NCBI GenBank assembly: GCA_025996815.1
Contig: BNTT01000036.1
Span: 1-24,820, forward strand
Origin: Bacteroidia bacterium
GTDB taxonomy: Bacteria; Bacteroidota; Bacteroidia; Bacteroidales; Azobacteroidaceae
Reading direction: 5' to 3'
Length of the DNA: 24,820 nucleotides
Within the stretch, counting starts at the first letter, position 1. Each line of letters begins with the position of its first letter. The notes below the pieces were generated by a model. The model did not search any database and was not told the origin of the DNA. It worked only from the letters and a program-made list of their open reading frames with translations. The position numbers were made by a program, and so were the translations under genes. Positions 16,930-24,412 of the stretch are shown here, piece after piece.

Positions 16930-19329
16930 ATGAAGAAAGTATTTGTAACGGGTTTTGCACTGCTTGGTTTGTGCGGATGTGGGGAGAAATCCCAAGTGAT
17001 AACAAGTGATTTGAGGGCGCCGGCTTATCCGCTGGTTACGATTGACCCTTACACGAGTGCGTGGTCGATGACCGATAACTTGTACGACAGCAATGTGAAG
17101 CATTGGACGGGCAAGGATTTTCCGCTCATCGGCGCGATACGGGTCGATGGCGTTGCCTACCGCTTTATGGGCAGCGAGGATGTGGAGATGGCACCCGTTG
17201 TCCCGACTTCGGAACAGGGCGAATGGCAGGGGCGTTACACCACCACCGCGCCCGCCGCGAACTGGAAAGATGCCGGTTTCAATGACGCCGCGTGGAAAAA
17301 AGACAGGGGTGCTTTCGGCACAAAAATCAACGAGCCAACCGCCAAAACGGATTGGACAACGGAAAACATCTGGGTCAGACGGAGCTTCACATTAGACGAA
17401 GCCTTGCAGGGGAAAAAAGTCTATCTGGAATATGCCAACGACGACGATGCCGTTTTTTATATCAATGGTATCGAAGTTCTTAATATCGGTTGCTGCCATA
17501 AGGCTGAAACGGTGAAACTCTCCGATGAGATTGTGAACACGCTCAAAAAAGGCGAAAACCTGCTCGCCGCAACGTGTACAAACCCTGTCGGCAACGGCTT
17601 GTTAGACTTCGGCTTGCTGGTGCAGAAGGAGTTGCACACCACGCTGGAGCAGACTGCCGTGCAGACTTCCGTGGATGTGCAGGCAACACAGACGCATTAC
17701 ACCTTCACTTGCGGCGACGTGGAACTCAAATTGACCTTCTCGGCTCCGCTGTTTATGGAGGATTTGAATCTGCTGAGCCGTCCGGTCAATTATATCAGTT
17801 ATCAGGTGTCGGCTAATGACGGGAAAGCGCACGACGTGCAACTCTATTTTGAGGCATCGCCGCGCTGGGCTATCAATACGCCTTATCAGGAAAGCACAAG
17901 TGAAAGTTTTGAAGACAACGGGCTGATTTTCCTGAAATCGGGCAGCAAAGAGCAGAATATACTTGCCAAGCAAGGCGACGATTTGCGCATCGACTGGGGT
18001 TATTTCTACCTCGTCGGCGAAAAGGAGAACACGACCGCCAACATTAGTGAGAGCGGCAAAATGTCTTTGACACGCGAATTAGGCTCCACAGCCGCCGCAT
18101 CCGGGAAAGTGATGATTGGCTACGACGACATTTATTCTATACAGTATTTCGGCGAAAATCTCCGCCCGTATTGGAATGCCGCCGGCAACCAAACTATTGT
18201 GGGGCAGTTTCAGGCAGCCAATACAGAATATGACAAGTTAATCAAAAGTTGCTTTATTTTTGATAAAGAACTGATGTGCAAAGCCACCGAGGCGGGCGGC
18301 AAAAAGTATGCCGAACTGTGCGCCTTAGCCTATCGTCAGGCTATTGCAGCCCACAAATTGGCACTCGCCCCGAACGGCGACCTGCTATTCTTCTCGAAAG
18401 AAAACAACAGCAACGGCTCAATCGGCACGGTGGACATCACCTACCCCTCTGCGCCCCTGTTCCTGTATTACAACCCCGAATTGGTGAAAGGCTTGCTCAA
18501 CCACATTTTCTATTACAGCGAAAGCGGCAAGTGGACAAAACCCTTCCCGGCGCACGACGTGGGCACCTATCCGCTGGCAAACGGACAGACTTATGGCGGC
18601 GATATGCCGGTGGAAGAGGCAGGCAACGTGCTCGCCCTGATTGCCGCCATTGCCACGGTGGAGGGCAACGCCAAGTATGCCGAAAAGCACTGGGAGGCGT
18701 TGACGACGTGGACGGATTACCTCGCGGAATATGGCTTAGACCCCGAAAATCAGTTGTGCACCGACGACTTCGCCGGTCACTTTGCGCACAACACCAACCT
18801 GTCGATAAAAGCCATCATCGGCGTTGCATCGTATGGACGACTGGCAGAAATGTTAGGAAAAACGGATGTGGCAGCGCAATACACCGCCAAAGCCAAAGAA
18901 ATGGCAGCAGAATGGGTGAAAATGGCAGACGACGGCGACCACTACCGCCTCACGTTCGACAAACCCAACACGTGGAGCCAAAAATACAACCTCGTGTGGG
19001 ATAAACTCCTGAAAATGAACATCTTCCCAAAAGAAGTAGCGCAAAAAGAAATAGCCTACTATCTCGGCAAACAAAACAAATACGGCTTGCCGCTCGACAA
19101 CAGGAAAACCTACACAAAAACCGACTGGATAATGTGGACAGCCACATTAGCAGCCGACAAAGCCACCTTCGAGCAATTCATCGACCCGCTCTATCTATTC
19201 CAAAACGAAACAATAGACCGCGTGCCAATGTCCGACTGGGTATTCACCGACAAACCCACCCACACCGGATTTAAAGCCCGCGCGGTGGTTGGTGGGTATT
19301 TTATTAAGATGCTGGAAGAGAAATTGTAG
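16930..19329 (+). CDS. DUF4964/DUF5127/DUF4965/DUF1793 'glutaminase A'-like lipoprotein
   Basis: 799 residues with a lipoprotein signal ending LCGC (Cys17). The start RAPAYPLVTIDPYTSAWSM with WTGKDFPLIGAIRVDGVAYRFMG is the DUF4964 segment that opens this family. The middle (LTFSAPLFMEDLNLLSRPVNYISY) matches DUF5127, and the C-terminal helical part (DVGTYPLANGQTYGGDMPVEEAGNVL, NTNLSIKAIIGVASYGRLA, WSQKYNLVWDKLL, ARAVVGGYFIKML) matches DUF4965/DUF1793. Database names call these glutaminases from a fungal relative, but in Bacteroidota they sit among polysaccharide-degrading genes and the true substrate is unclear. A jelly-roll insert at about 95-215 (TENIWVRRSFTLDE, DDDAVFYINGIEVLN, LKKGENLLAATCTN) resembles a galactose-binding-like module. 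Last gene of the operon, followed by two palindromes. Confidence 0.87.
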   Translation: MKKVFVTGFALLGLCGCGEKSQVITSDLRAPAYPLVTIDPYTSAWSMTDNLYDSNVKHWTGKDFPLIGAIRVDGVAYRFMGSEDVEMAPVVPTSEQGEWQGRYTTTAPAANWKDAGFNDAAWKKDRGAFGTKINEPTAKTDWTTENIWVRRSFTLDEALQGKKVYLEYANDDDAVFYINGIEVLNIGCCHKAETVKLSDEIVNTLKKGENLLAATCTNPVGNGLLDFGLLVQKELHTTLEQTAVQTSVDVQATQTHYTFTCGDVELKLTFSAPLFMEDLNLLSRPVNYISYQVSANDGKAHDVQLYFEASPRWAINTPYQESTSESFEDNGLIFLKSGSKEQNILAKQGDDLRIDWGYFYLVGEKENTTANISESGKMSLTRELGSTAAASGKVMIGYDDIYSIQYFGENLRPYWNAAGNQTIVGQFQAANTEYDKLIKSCFIFDKELMCKATEAGGKKYAELCALAYRQAIAAHKLALAPNGDLLFFSKENNSNGSIGTVDITYPSAPLFLYYNPELVKGLLNHIFYYSESGKWTKPFPAHDVGTYPLANGQTYGGDMPVEEAGNVLALIAAIATVEGNAKYAEKHWEALTTWTDYLAEYGLDPENQLCTDDFAGHFAHNTNLSIKAIIGVASYGRLAEMLGKTDVAAQYTAKAKEMAAEWVKMADDGDHYRLTFDKPNTWSQKYNLVWDKLLKMNIFPKEVAQKEIAYYLGKQNKYGLPLDNRKTYTKTDWIMWTATLAADKATFEQFIDPLYLFQNETIDRVPMSDWVFTDKPTHTGFKARAVVGGYFIKMLEEKL

Positions 19330-19343
19330 AAACAGGCATTGTC

Positions 19344-19364
19344 ATTGCGGGCTTGACCCGCAAT
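19344..19364. repeat. Palindromic repeat (ATTGCGGG...CCCGCAAT)
   Basis: ATTGCGGG (19344-19351) and CCCGCAAT (19357-19364) form a perfect 8-bp stem around CTTGA. It resembles widely dispersed extragenic palindromes of the 'TGCGGGCTTGACCCGCA' kind. It is 15 nt after the last operon gene. Confidence 0.75.
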
Positions 19365-19390
19365 CCCCTGAAAAGAAGCCGAATGTTAAA

Positions 19391-19425
19391 AAAACCTGTT
19401 AGGTCTTGAAGACCTAACAGGTTTT
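19391..19425 (+). terminator. Perfect 17-bp palindrome, likely operon terminator and dispersed repeat
   Basis: The left arm 19391-19407 (AAAACCTGTTAGGTCTT) and right arm 19409-19425 are perfect inverted copies around a single base. The A-rich left arm and T-rich right arm let it work as a terminator in both directions, ending the carbohydrate operon and also the minus-strand gene that stops at 19455. The core (ACCTGTTAGGTCTTGAAG) also looks like a dispersed palindromic element rather than a simple terminator. Confidence 0.75.
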
Positions 19426-19454
19426 GATTTTGGTATAACTGCCGTGATAAACTT

Positions 19455-19691
19455 TCATCTTATTCCACCATTTTCGTAGCAAACCTGCTGTATTTCCTGC
19501 AAAGCATAAAATTTATTGTCAGTATGCAATGCCCACCAATGCTCAAAAAGATAGTCCAAACCCTTGTATTGCTTCAAATAGCGATATGCTTCGGGCATTT
19601 CCATCTTGAAAGCCAAAGCAAATTCGGTAATAATGAAAGTAATAAAACTCACTTTATCACTTGTTTCTTTATTTAATTTCGTTGTAGCCAT
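19455..19691 (-). CDS. DUF3791 domain protein
   Basis: 78 residues. The pattern KVSFITFIITEFALAFKM, EAYRYLKQYKGLDYLFEHWWALHT, ALQEIQQVC matches the small all-helical DUF3791 family. These often sit next to DUF3990 genes in toxin-antitoxin-like arrangements, but no DUF3990 partner is in the window. Cytoplasmic; molecular role unknown. TATTTTTG on the minus strand (19717-19724) is a possible -7 box 26 nt upstream, without a good -33 element. It is separated from the GTPase operon upstream by 182 nt containing two hairpins, so it is probably transcribed on its own. Confidence 0.75.
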   Translation of the reverse strand: MATTKLNKETSDKVSFITFIITEFALAFKMEMPEAYRYLKQYKGLDYLFEHWWALHTDNKFYALQEIQQVCYENGGIR

Positions 19692-19745
19692 AACAGATAA
19701 ATTTTCTGTAAAGGTACAAAAATAATTACAAATAACAAGCCATGT

Positions 19746-19762
19746 GAAACTTTGAAAGTTTC
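19746..19762. repeat. Palindrome GAAACTTTGAAAGTTTC
   Basis: Perfect 8-bp inverted repeat around one G, between the DUF3791 gene and the GTPase operon. It directly abuts the hairpin at 19763-19804. It could be an operator for the DUF3791 gene, whose start is 55 nt away, or part of a composite repeat. Confidence 0.55.
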
Positions 19763-19804
19763 AAACTCCCGTCTGCTTTTTATTTTTGCAGGCGAGAGTT
19801 TTTT
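19763..19804. terminator. Hairpin with T tract
   Basis: AAACTCCCGTCTGC (19763-19776) pairs with GCAGGCGAGAGTTT (19788-19801), with one mismatch and one G-T, followed by more Ts on the plus strand. It lies 70 nt beyond the stop of the minus-strand GTPase gene. On the minus strand the T tract is only three bases, so its strength for that operon is doubtful. No plus-strand gene ends here. Confidence 0.45.
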
Positions 19805-19873
19805 GATTTGCTGATTGTTACATATGCACCGATTACAAATTGGAACAAGCGAGAAATTAGGTGGAAGACCGCT

Positions 19874-21340
19874 TTACCTATCTTCTTCAATATTTGTAAC
19901 CTCACAATTATAGTTACGTGGAAGGTCTGATTGGTATTTAATTATTTGCAATATTGTTTTTTTCGGCAACATATCTTCAGGCAATGCTATTTGCCGACTT
20001 TCGCGATTTGTATTATCATCAAGTTTCAACACTAAAATTATCTTATTGTTTTGTGTCCTGTCTATATCATTTATAGAAGGGTATAATATTCTTCCATACC
20101 ATAAAAAATGTATCTGTTCGTTTATGTTTATTTTACTAATCACATTCAATTCTTTATCTGAACAATTATCCATTTTGATAGAAACAGTAATTTTATTTCC
20201 AATCTTTATTTGTCTATCCTTATCTGTAATAATTGCCGTTTTACAAATAGATATTTCTTTTTTAGGAATAGTCGAATTATCATCTATTATACTACTTAAT
20301 GCAGTGCTTACAATATTTCCTGTTTCGCCATATTCTAATGCTTTTTTGTTTTCATTTTGCATACTTTTTATCGTAGCAAGAACGGAGGTATAATTCCCAT
20401 CTTTTAACAGTACAGGGGCAATTTTTATTTTATCTTTGGTAGATATTATGCCGCTTGCAACTTTCCATTTTATAGTATATCCTACACGTTGAACATTGCC
20501 AAAGTCCTGATTATAAAACATCAGCAAGTTGTAAGTGGCATTGGTTGTACAAATCTCTCCGTTTTTTTCTTCAATGGTTTGCATTAAAGTTTTTCCATTA
20601 TACCAATTTTCGTCTAATTTTGTGAAAATATTGGTGTCTTTTCGTTCATCTAATTTAAGTCCAATACTTGTTGGTATTATAGTGGTTGAATTTATTGCAT
20701 CGCCAATAATTTCACACAAAACATTCTTTGCTGTTTCATAGTTCTCTTTCCCTTCACTTAAATCGTATTTTGTAAGTAAAATAATTGTATTGTCTGCTCC
20801 GTGTAATTTTTGCCATACATACCAAGAAGAAAAAAACTCTCTAATCAATTTTATGCGTTGCATATTCTCTTCTGGTATAGTATTTTGCATATCCAATAAC
20901 TGTTTAATTTCAATGGCAAAAATTCCCATATTGGCAAGAGACAATCCTTTATAACGCTGAATTTCATAATCATTTCCGCCCGGAGTATCTATCAAAACAA
21001 ATTCATCATTCATATCTTTAATGTGAGTATATTTTGACGTACCAAAAGTTTTCACTTTTTCTTCTCCATTTTTCTTTCTTTTTTTCTTCTCTTTTTTTCT
21101 TCTCTTTTTTTCTGCATTTTTTTTGTATTCATCTTGGGCTTCATCAACAAAATAACTGTAAAATCTATTTTGCTGATAGTCGTTACCGATTTTTTCTTTG
21201 AATTTGTTTTCTTGTTGTAATAATTTATCCTGTGTCCAATCTTTTTGGGTCAGAATATATCCTATTATTGTGGATTTGCCAACATTAGCCGGACCAAAAA
21301 ACACAAAATATCCTTTTTGTTTTTTATTTGTATCTGTCAT
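19874..21340 (-). CDS. EF-Tu/CysN-like GTPase with polybasic insert
   Basis: 488 residues, TRAFAC translation-factor type GTPase. P-loop GPANVGKST (16-24), switch II DTPGGNDY (118-125), G4 TKYD (190-193) and PTSIG as G5. The usual catalytic His after DTPG is Gly122. In place of switch I there is a lysine/arginine-rich insert (about 73-97, KKRRKKEKKKRKK core). Residues about 275-365 resemble the EF-Tu second beta barrel (RVGYTIKWKVASGIISTKDKIKIAP, ATIKSM, YGETGNIVSTAL). The rest is beta-rich and may be the third barrel. CysN, the sulfate adenylyltransferase GTPase, is the closest functional analogue given the CysE- and CysK-like neighbours, but CysD is absent. The gene overlaps the CysE-like gene by 4 nt (ATGA), so translation is coupled. 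Function unknown. Confidence 0.8.
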   Translation of the reverse strand: MTDTNKKQKGYFVFFGPANVGKSTIIGYILTQKDWTQDKLLQQENKFKEKIGNDYQQNRFYSYFVDEAQDEYKKNAEKKRRKKEKKKRKKNGEEKVKTFGTSKYTHIKDMNDEFVLIDTPGGNDYEIQRYKGLSLANMGIFAIEIKQLLDMQNTIPEENMQRIKLIREFFSSWYVWQKLHGADNTIILLTKYDLSEGKENYETAKNVLCEIIGDAINSTTIIPTSIGLKLDERKDTNIFTKLDENWYNGKTLMQTIEEKNGEICTTNATYNLLMFYNQDFGNVQRVGYTIKWKVASGIISTKDKIKIAPVLLKDGNYTSVLATIKSMQNENKKALEYGETGNIVSTALSSIIDDNSTIPKKEISICKTAIITDKDRQIKIGNKITVSIKMDNCSDKELNVISKININEQIHFLWYGRILYPSINDIDRTQNNKIILVLKLDDNTNRESRQIALPEDMLPKKTILQIIKYQSDLPRNYNCEVTNIEEDR

Positions 21341-22368
21341 TTTTTTACATTTTTAGCTTTTATATAATCATTCCAACCTATTGAATTTGCCAACAGGATA
21401 TTCCCTTCGTTATAATTGACTGATATTTTATACGATTTTATTTCTTTGTCTGTAATAATATCATCAATGTTGTTTATTGTAAATAACAATGACGTGTCAG
21501 ATTTGTTTTCTATGGTAGTTTGGAAATGTTTAATGTTATTACTATCACTGTTCAATAACTCAATGGTGGTGCAACTATCCAAGTTTTTTCCAATAATTTC
21601 CAAAAAATCATTGCAAGGTCTAAGCCCATATATGACAATTGGTTCTGTATCTGTATGTGGGTGGCATAATTGAATTTGATTTACTACACTCACTTTTTTA
21701 TTCGACGGAATATCTCTTTCGACAACAGTATAGCCAAGTATGTCTGTATTATCGCCAACAGAAATATTTCCAAATAAGCGGGCATACCCCCCTACTTTAA
21801 CGTTATTACCAAGTTTGGGGTGTCGTCTTCCCGTTGGACTTCCTTCGCCAAACTCTTTTGCCCCTAATGTTACAGCGTGCAAGATATAACAGTCATTGCC
21901 TATTTCACACGTTTCACCAATAACCGTAGCACAACCGTGGTCAATCACAAATCCATGTCCGATCTGTGCAGCAGGGTGTATTTCAACTGACGTATTTGCT
22001 TTTGTTTTTTCCGATAATGCACGTGCTTGTGTTTGATAAATACTCTTGATTTCAATAGAGTTTTCAAAATCATTATCCTCAAAGTTATATATATAATTAG
22101 AGATTCGATACATCATAACTGCCTCTAATGATTTGTAAGACAAGACGTATTCGTTACTTCTTTCTCCAGCAAATAATTTTGCCGCAGGGTCTTTTTCTTT
22201 TAACGCATCTCTATCTTTCATTATTTTATCCGTTAAATCCTGTGCAATTCTTTTTTGTCTTGACGGATTGACAATATTTGCATTGTCGAATAAGATATTT
22301 GCAAGTGTGTCATAAACTATGGCAAATATTTTATTACTCTCTATTAGTTCTTGTAGTTCTTGATTCAT
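21337..22368 (-). CDS. Serine O-acetyltransferase-like enzyme with extra C-terminal beta domain
   Basis: 343 residues. The N-terminal helical part (1-125) and left-handed beta helix (about 126-232) are those of CysE: VEIHPAAQIGHGFVIDHG with D143/H144 as catalytic pair, TVIGETCEIGN, ILHAVTLGA, GRRHPKLGNNVKVGGYA. Serine acetyltransferase makes O-acetylserine from serine and acetyl-CoA. The extra C-terminal 100 or so residues (PIVIYGLRPCNDFLEIIGKN, then SYKISVNYNEGNILL) look like a single immunoglobulin-like beta sandwich of the IPT/TIG kind; this is a weak match made by eye. Because of this domain the protein ends NVKK rather than in the short tail with terminal Ile that normally docks into the CysK active site. 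Second-last gene of the operon: 13 nt after the CysK-like gene and overlapping the GTPase. Confidence 0.85.
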   Translation of the reverse strand: MNQELQELIESNKIFAIVYDTLANILFDNANIVNPSRQKRIAQDLTDKIMKDRDALKEKDPAAKLFAGERSNEYVLSYKSLEAVMMYRISNYIYNFEDNDFENSIEIKSIYQTQARALSEKTKANTSVEIHPAAQIGHGFVIDHGCATVIGETCEIGNDCYILHAVTLGAKEFGEGSPTGRRHPKLGNNVKVGGYARLFGNISVGDNTDILGYTVVERDIPSNKKVSVVNQIQLCHPHTDTEPIVIYGLRPCNDFLEIIGKNLDSCTTIELLNSDSNNIKHFQTTIENKSDTSLLFTINNIDDIITDKEIKSYKISVNYNEGNILLANSIGWNDYIKAKNVKK

Positions 22369-22381
22369 TTCTTATTGTGAG

Positions 22382-23290
22382 TTAATCTATTTTAATATCA
22401 TAATTTCGACCTCCGTCAGGAGCGACAGTTACAATCGTTTTACCTTTTGCTGTATCTTTCGACAGATATATTGCGCCTAACATATTTGCAATAGAAGAAT
22501 CACCTAAATACAAGCCTAATTTTGAAGATACGTGGTTTTTCATTTCTGCAACTTCTTCGTAGGTAACATCTATCATTTCATCAATCAATGCAACATCAAG
22601 TATCTTGGGTATTTTCCCTATTGCAAAGCCCTGAAATTTATGTGGTATTGACTTTCCATTTAAAACATCGCAACCTGTCGGTTGTACGCCAATAATTTTA
22701 CAGGAAGGAACTTTTTCTTTAATTGCTTTCCCTATTCCTGTAATTGTACCGCCACTACCTATACCTGCAACGAAATAATCAATTTGAGATTTAGATTGCA
22801 ACAAAATTTCCTGCCCTGTTCCTAAATAATGAGCTTTTACATTAGAAGGATTATTGATTTGGTCCATATACAAATAATGTGGGTTTTGTCCCAACAATTC
22901 TTCTGCTTTGCGAAAATGAGAATCATTTCCTGTTGAAGCATCGGAACGGACAACTTCCGCACCCATACTTTGCAATATTTTTACCCTGACCTCACTATAA
23001 TTGGTTGGGATAGTCAAAATACACTTGTAACCACGCATTGCGCATATTTGAGCAAGTCCAATACCTGTATTTCCGCCTGACGCTTCGAGAATAGTAACAG
23101 ATTGCGGTTGTTTCACGTTAATTCTACCATCTTCTTCTGCATCAATTATCATTTGTTTGGCTACGCGCGATTTGATACTGCCACCTAAATTAAATTCTTC
23201 CAATTTAACGAGAATGGTAGCATCTGTTTTTGTAAAATCATCAGGCAAACGTACTAATGGGCTGTTTCCAATACAATCTAAAAGTTCCAT
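22382..23290 (-). CDS. Cysteine synthase-like PLP enzyme (CysK/CBS family)
   Basis: 302 residues, fold-type II PLP enzyme. GNSPLVRL at the start, the PLP lysine K40 in GGSIKSR, the phosphate/substrate loop ASGGNTGIGLA (SGGNTG at 71-76), and the glycine-rich GIGSGGTITGIGK all match the cysteine synthase / cystathionine beta-synthase family. Two positions are unusual for a standard O-acetylserine sulfhydrylase: KSR rather than KDR after the PLP lysine, and ASGGNTG rather than TSGNTG. With the CysE-like gene next door, the obvious substrate is O-acetylserine, with sulfide or another nucleophile giving cysteine or a beta-substituted alanine. It lies 11 nt after the HD gene and 13 nt before the CysE-like gene. 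AT-rich like its neighbours. Confidence 0.9.
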   Translation of the reverse strand: MELLDCIGNSPLVRLPDDFTKTDATILVKLEEFNLGGSIKSRVAKQMIIDAEEDGRINVKQPQSVTILEASGGNTGIGLAQICAMRGYKCILTIPTNYSEVRVKILQSMGAEVVRSDASTGNDSHFRKAEELLGQNPHYLYMDQINNPSNVKAHYLGTGQEILLQSKSQIDYFVAGIGSGGTITGIGKAIKEKVPSCKIIGVQPTGCDVLNGKSIPHKFQGFAIGKIPKILDVALIDEMIDVTYEEVAEMKNHVSSKLGLYLGDSSIANMLGAIYLSKDTAKGKTIVTVAPDGGRNYDIKID

Positions 23291-23301
23291 AGAATATAAA
23301 T

Positions 23302-23871
23302 TTAGTAAATATTCGACATTTGCTCTGATATGTGATTTTCAGAAGCCCTCATTGCTTCTAATGTCATACTTAATAATTTATCCAAATCCCAACCCAACAT
23401 CTCGGCTCCATTGGTAATTATATCTCTGGAACACCCTGCTGCAAAGGCTTTGTCTTTGAATTTTTTCTTTAAACTTTTCAATTCCATATCGGAAACGCTT
23501 CCTGACGGACGCATTCTGGCGGCAGCACCAATTAAACCTGTTAATTCATCTACCGCATAGAGAACTTTCTCCATTTCATGTTCGGGCTTAACATCAACCA
23601 TTATGTTGTAAGCGTGAGAACAAATAGCGTGAATTACATCTTCATCATAGTTTTCCGACTGCAAGATTTCTACTACTTTTATGCAGTGTTCTTGGGGATA
23701 CATTTCATAATCAAGGTCGTGTAACAAACCAATTATTCCCCAATAATCGGCATCGTACCCCAACTCTGAGGCATACCATTTCATTACCTCTTCAACCGTA
23801 AGTGCGTGTTGAATATGAAAGTTTTCTTTATTGTACTTCATTAGAAGTTTAAGTGCTTTTTCTCGTTCCAT
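23302..23871 (-). CDS. HD-domain hydrolase
   Basis: 189 residues, single HD domain of the small soluble metal-dependent phosphohydrolase type. Metal ligands visible in order: H22 (QHALTVEEV), H51-D52 (LLHDLDYEMYP), H86 (CSHAYN) and D108 (AVDELTG). After that comes ARMRPSGSVSDMELKSLKKKFKDKAFAAG, a common tail of these proteins. Substrates in this group are mostly nucleotides or other phosphorylated metabolites and are not known for this type. It is the first gene of the four-gene operon, 11 nt before the CysK-like gene. The 93-nt gap upstream has no convincing TAnnTTTG promoter, so transcription may also come from the XRE-HU gene upstream. Confidence 0.85.
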   Translation of the reverse strand: MEREKALKLLMKYNKENFHIQHALTVEEVMKWYASELGYDADYWGIIGLLHDLDYEMYPQEHCIKVVEILQSENYDEDVIHAICSHAYNIMVDVKPEHEMEKVLYAVDELTGLIGAAARMRPSGSVSDMELKSLKKKFKDKAFAAGCSRDIITNGAEMLGWDLDKLLSMTLEAMRASENHISEQMSNIY

Positions 23872-23964
23872 AATCTATTTGTTTTTTGTTTATGAATATT
23901 TTACTATTTACTCGCCTGCTTTTTCTAAAACTTCTGCCGCCTATCCAAAATCGTATATACATTA

Positions 23965-24369
23965 TTAATAAAAAGTATGTGCCTTTTTACGATTATACCT
24001 TTCATATTTCAGATTATTCTGCATTTCTTTAAAGACTATTCCCGGTCGGAAAACTGCCTTGCTGCCTTTAATCTGCGCGGCGTTGAACTTCGCTTCTGTT
24101 TCTGCGCCTTCGCTGCTTACATTTACCTGAAATGCGCCAAAATTGCCCCAACGGACAATTTTACCGTTGGCAAGCCAAAGTTTCAGCAATTCCTCGCAAT
24201 TTGTTTGTAAAAGGTCTACAACAATGGTTATATGCTCTTTACGGACACGGCGTTTGCCTTTTTCAATCTTACAATACGAGGTGGTGTCAACACCCAACGC
24301 CACCGCCAATTTTCGCTGTGAAATTTGTCGCTCTTCGCGTAACTGTTTTATTTGCTCATTAAACATCAT
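23965..24369 (-). CDS. XRE helix-turn-helix fused to HU-HIG C-terminal segment
   Basis: 134 residues. Positions 3-66 are an XRE/Cro-type DNA-binding domain (IKQLREERQISQRKLAVALGVDT, KIEKGKRRVRKEHI, ELLKLWLA), the form common in Bacteroidota where a C-terminal helical region normally follows LWLA. From about 68 the sequence switches to the C-terminal half of Bacteroidota HU-like proteins (NGKIVRWGNFGAF, SSEGAETEAKF, AAQIKGSKAVFRPGIVFKEM). The N-terminal helices of HU are missing. The product looks like a chimera formed by recombination; whether it binds DNA as a regulator or is a remnant is unknown. A TACCTTTG box (24405-24412) sits 35 nt upstream. Two adjacent ATGs exist (24369, 24366). It is upstream of, and on the same strand as, the HD/CysK/CysE/GTPase operon. 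Confidence 0.8.
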   Translation of the reverse strand: MMFNEQIKQLREERQISQRKLAVALGVDTTSYCKIEKGKRRVRKEHITIVVDLLQTNCEELLKLWLANGKIVRWGNFGAFQVNVSSEGAETEAKFNAAQIKGSKAVFRPGIVFKEMQNNLKYERYNRKKAHTFY

Positions 24370-24404
24370 GTCTTTGTCATTTATATATCTTGTAAAATTT
24401 TCGG

Positions 24405-24412
24405 CAAAGGTA
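24405..24412 (-). promoter_or_regulatory. -7 promoter box for XRE-HU gene
   Basis: TACCTTTG on the minus strand is an exact TAnnTTTG match, 35 nt before the ATG at 24369. No clear TTTG is found at the -33 distance; a long A tract lies just upstream. Confidence 0.55.

Noticed and set aside
7875..19329. Complete polysaccharide utilisation locus
   Set aside because: No SusC/SusD pair, sensor or transporter is in the window; only the enzyme operon can be supported.
19874..21340. Authentic CysN sulfate adenylyltransferase subunit
   Set aside because: No CysD partner, DTPGG instead of DTPGH, and a polybasic segment replaces switch I.
23872..23964. Promoter directly upstream of the HD gene
   Set aside because: Only a poor TAGAAAAA box at the right distance from a TTTG; not convincing enough to list.
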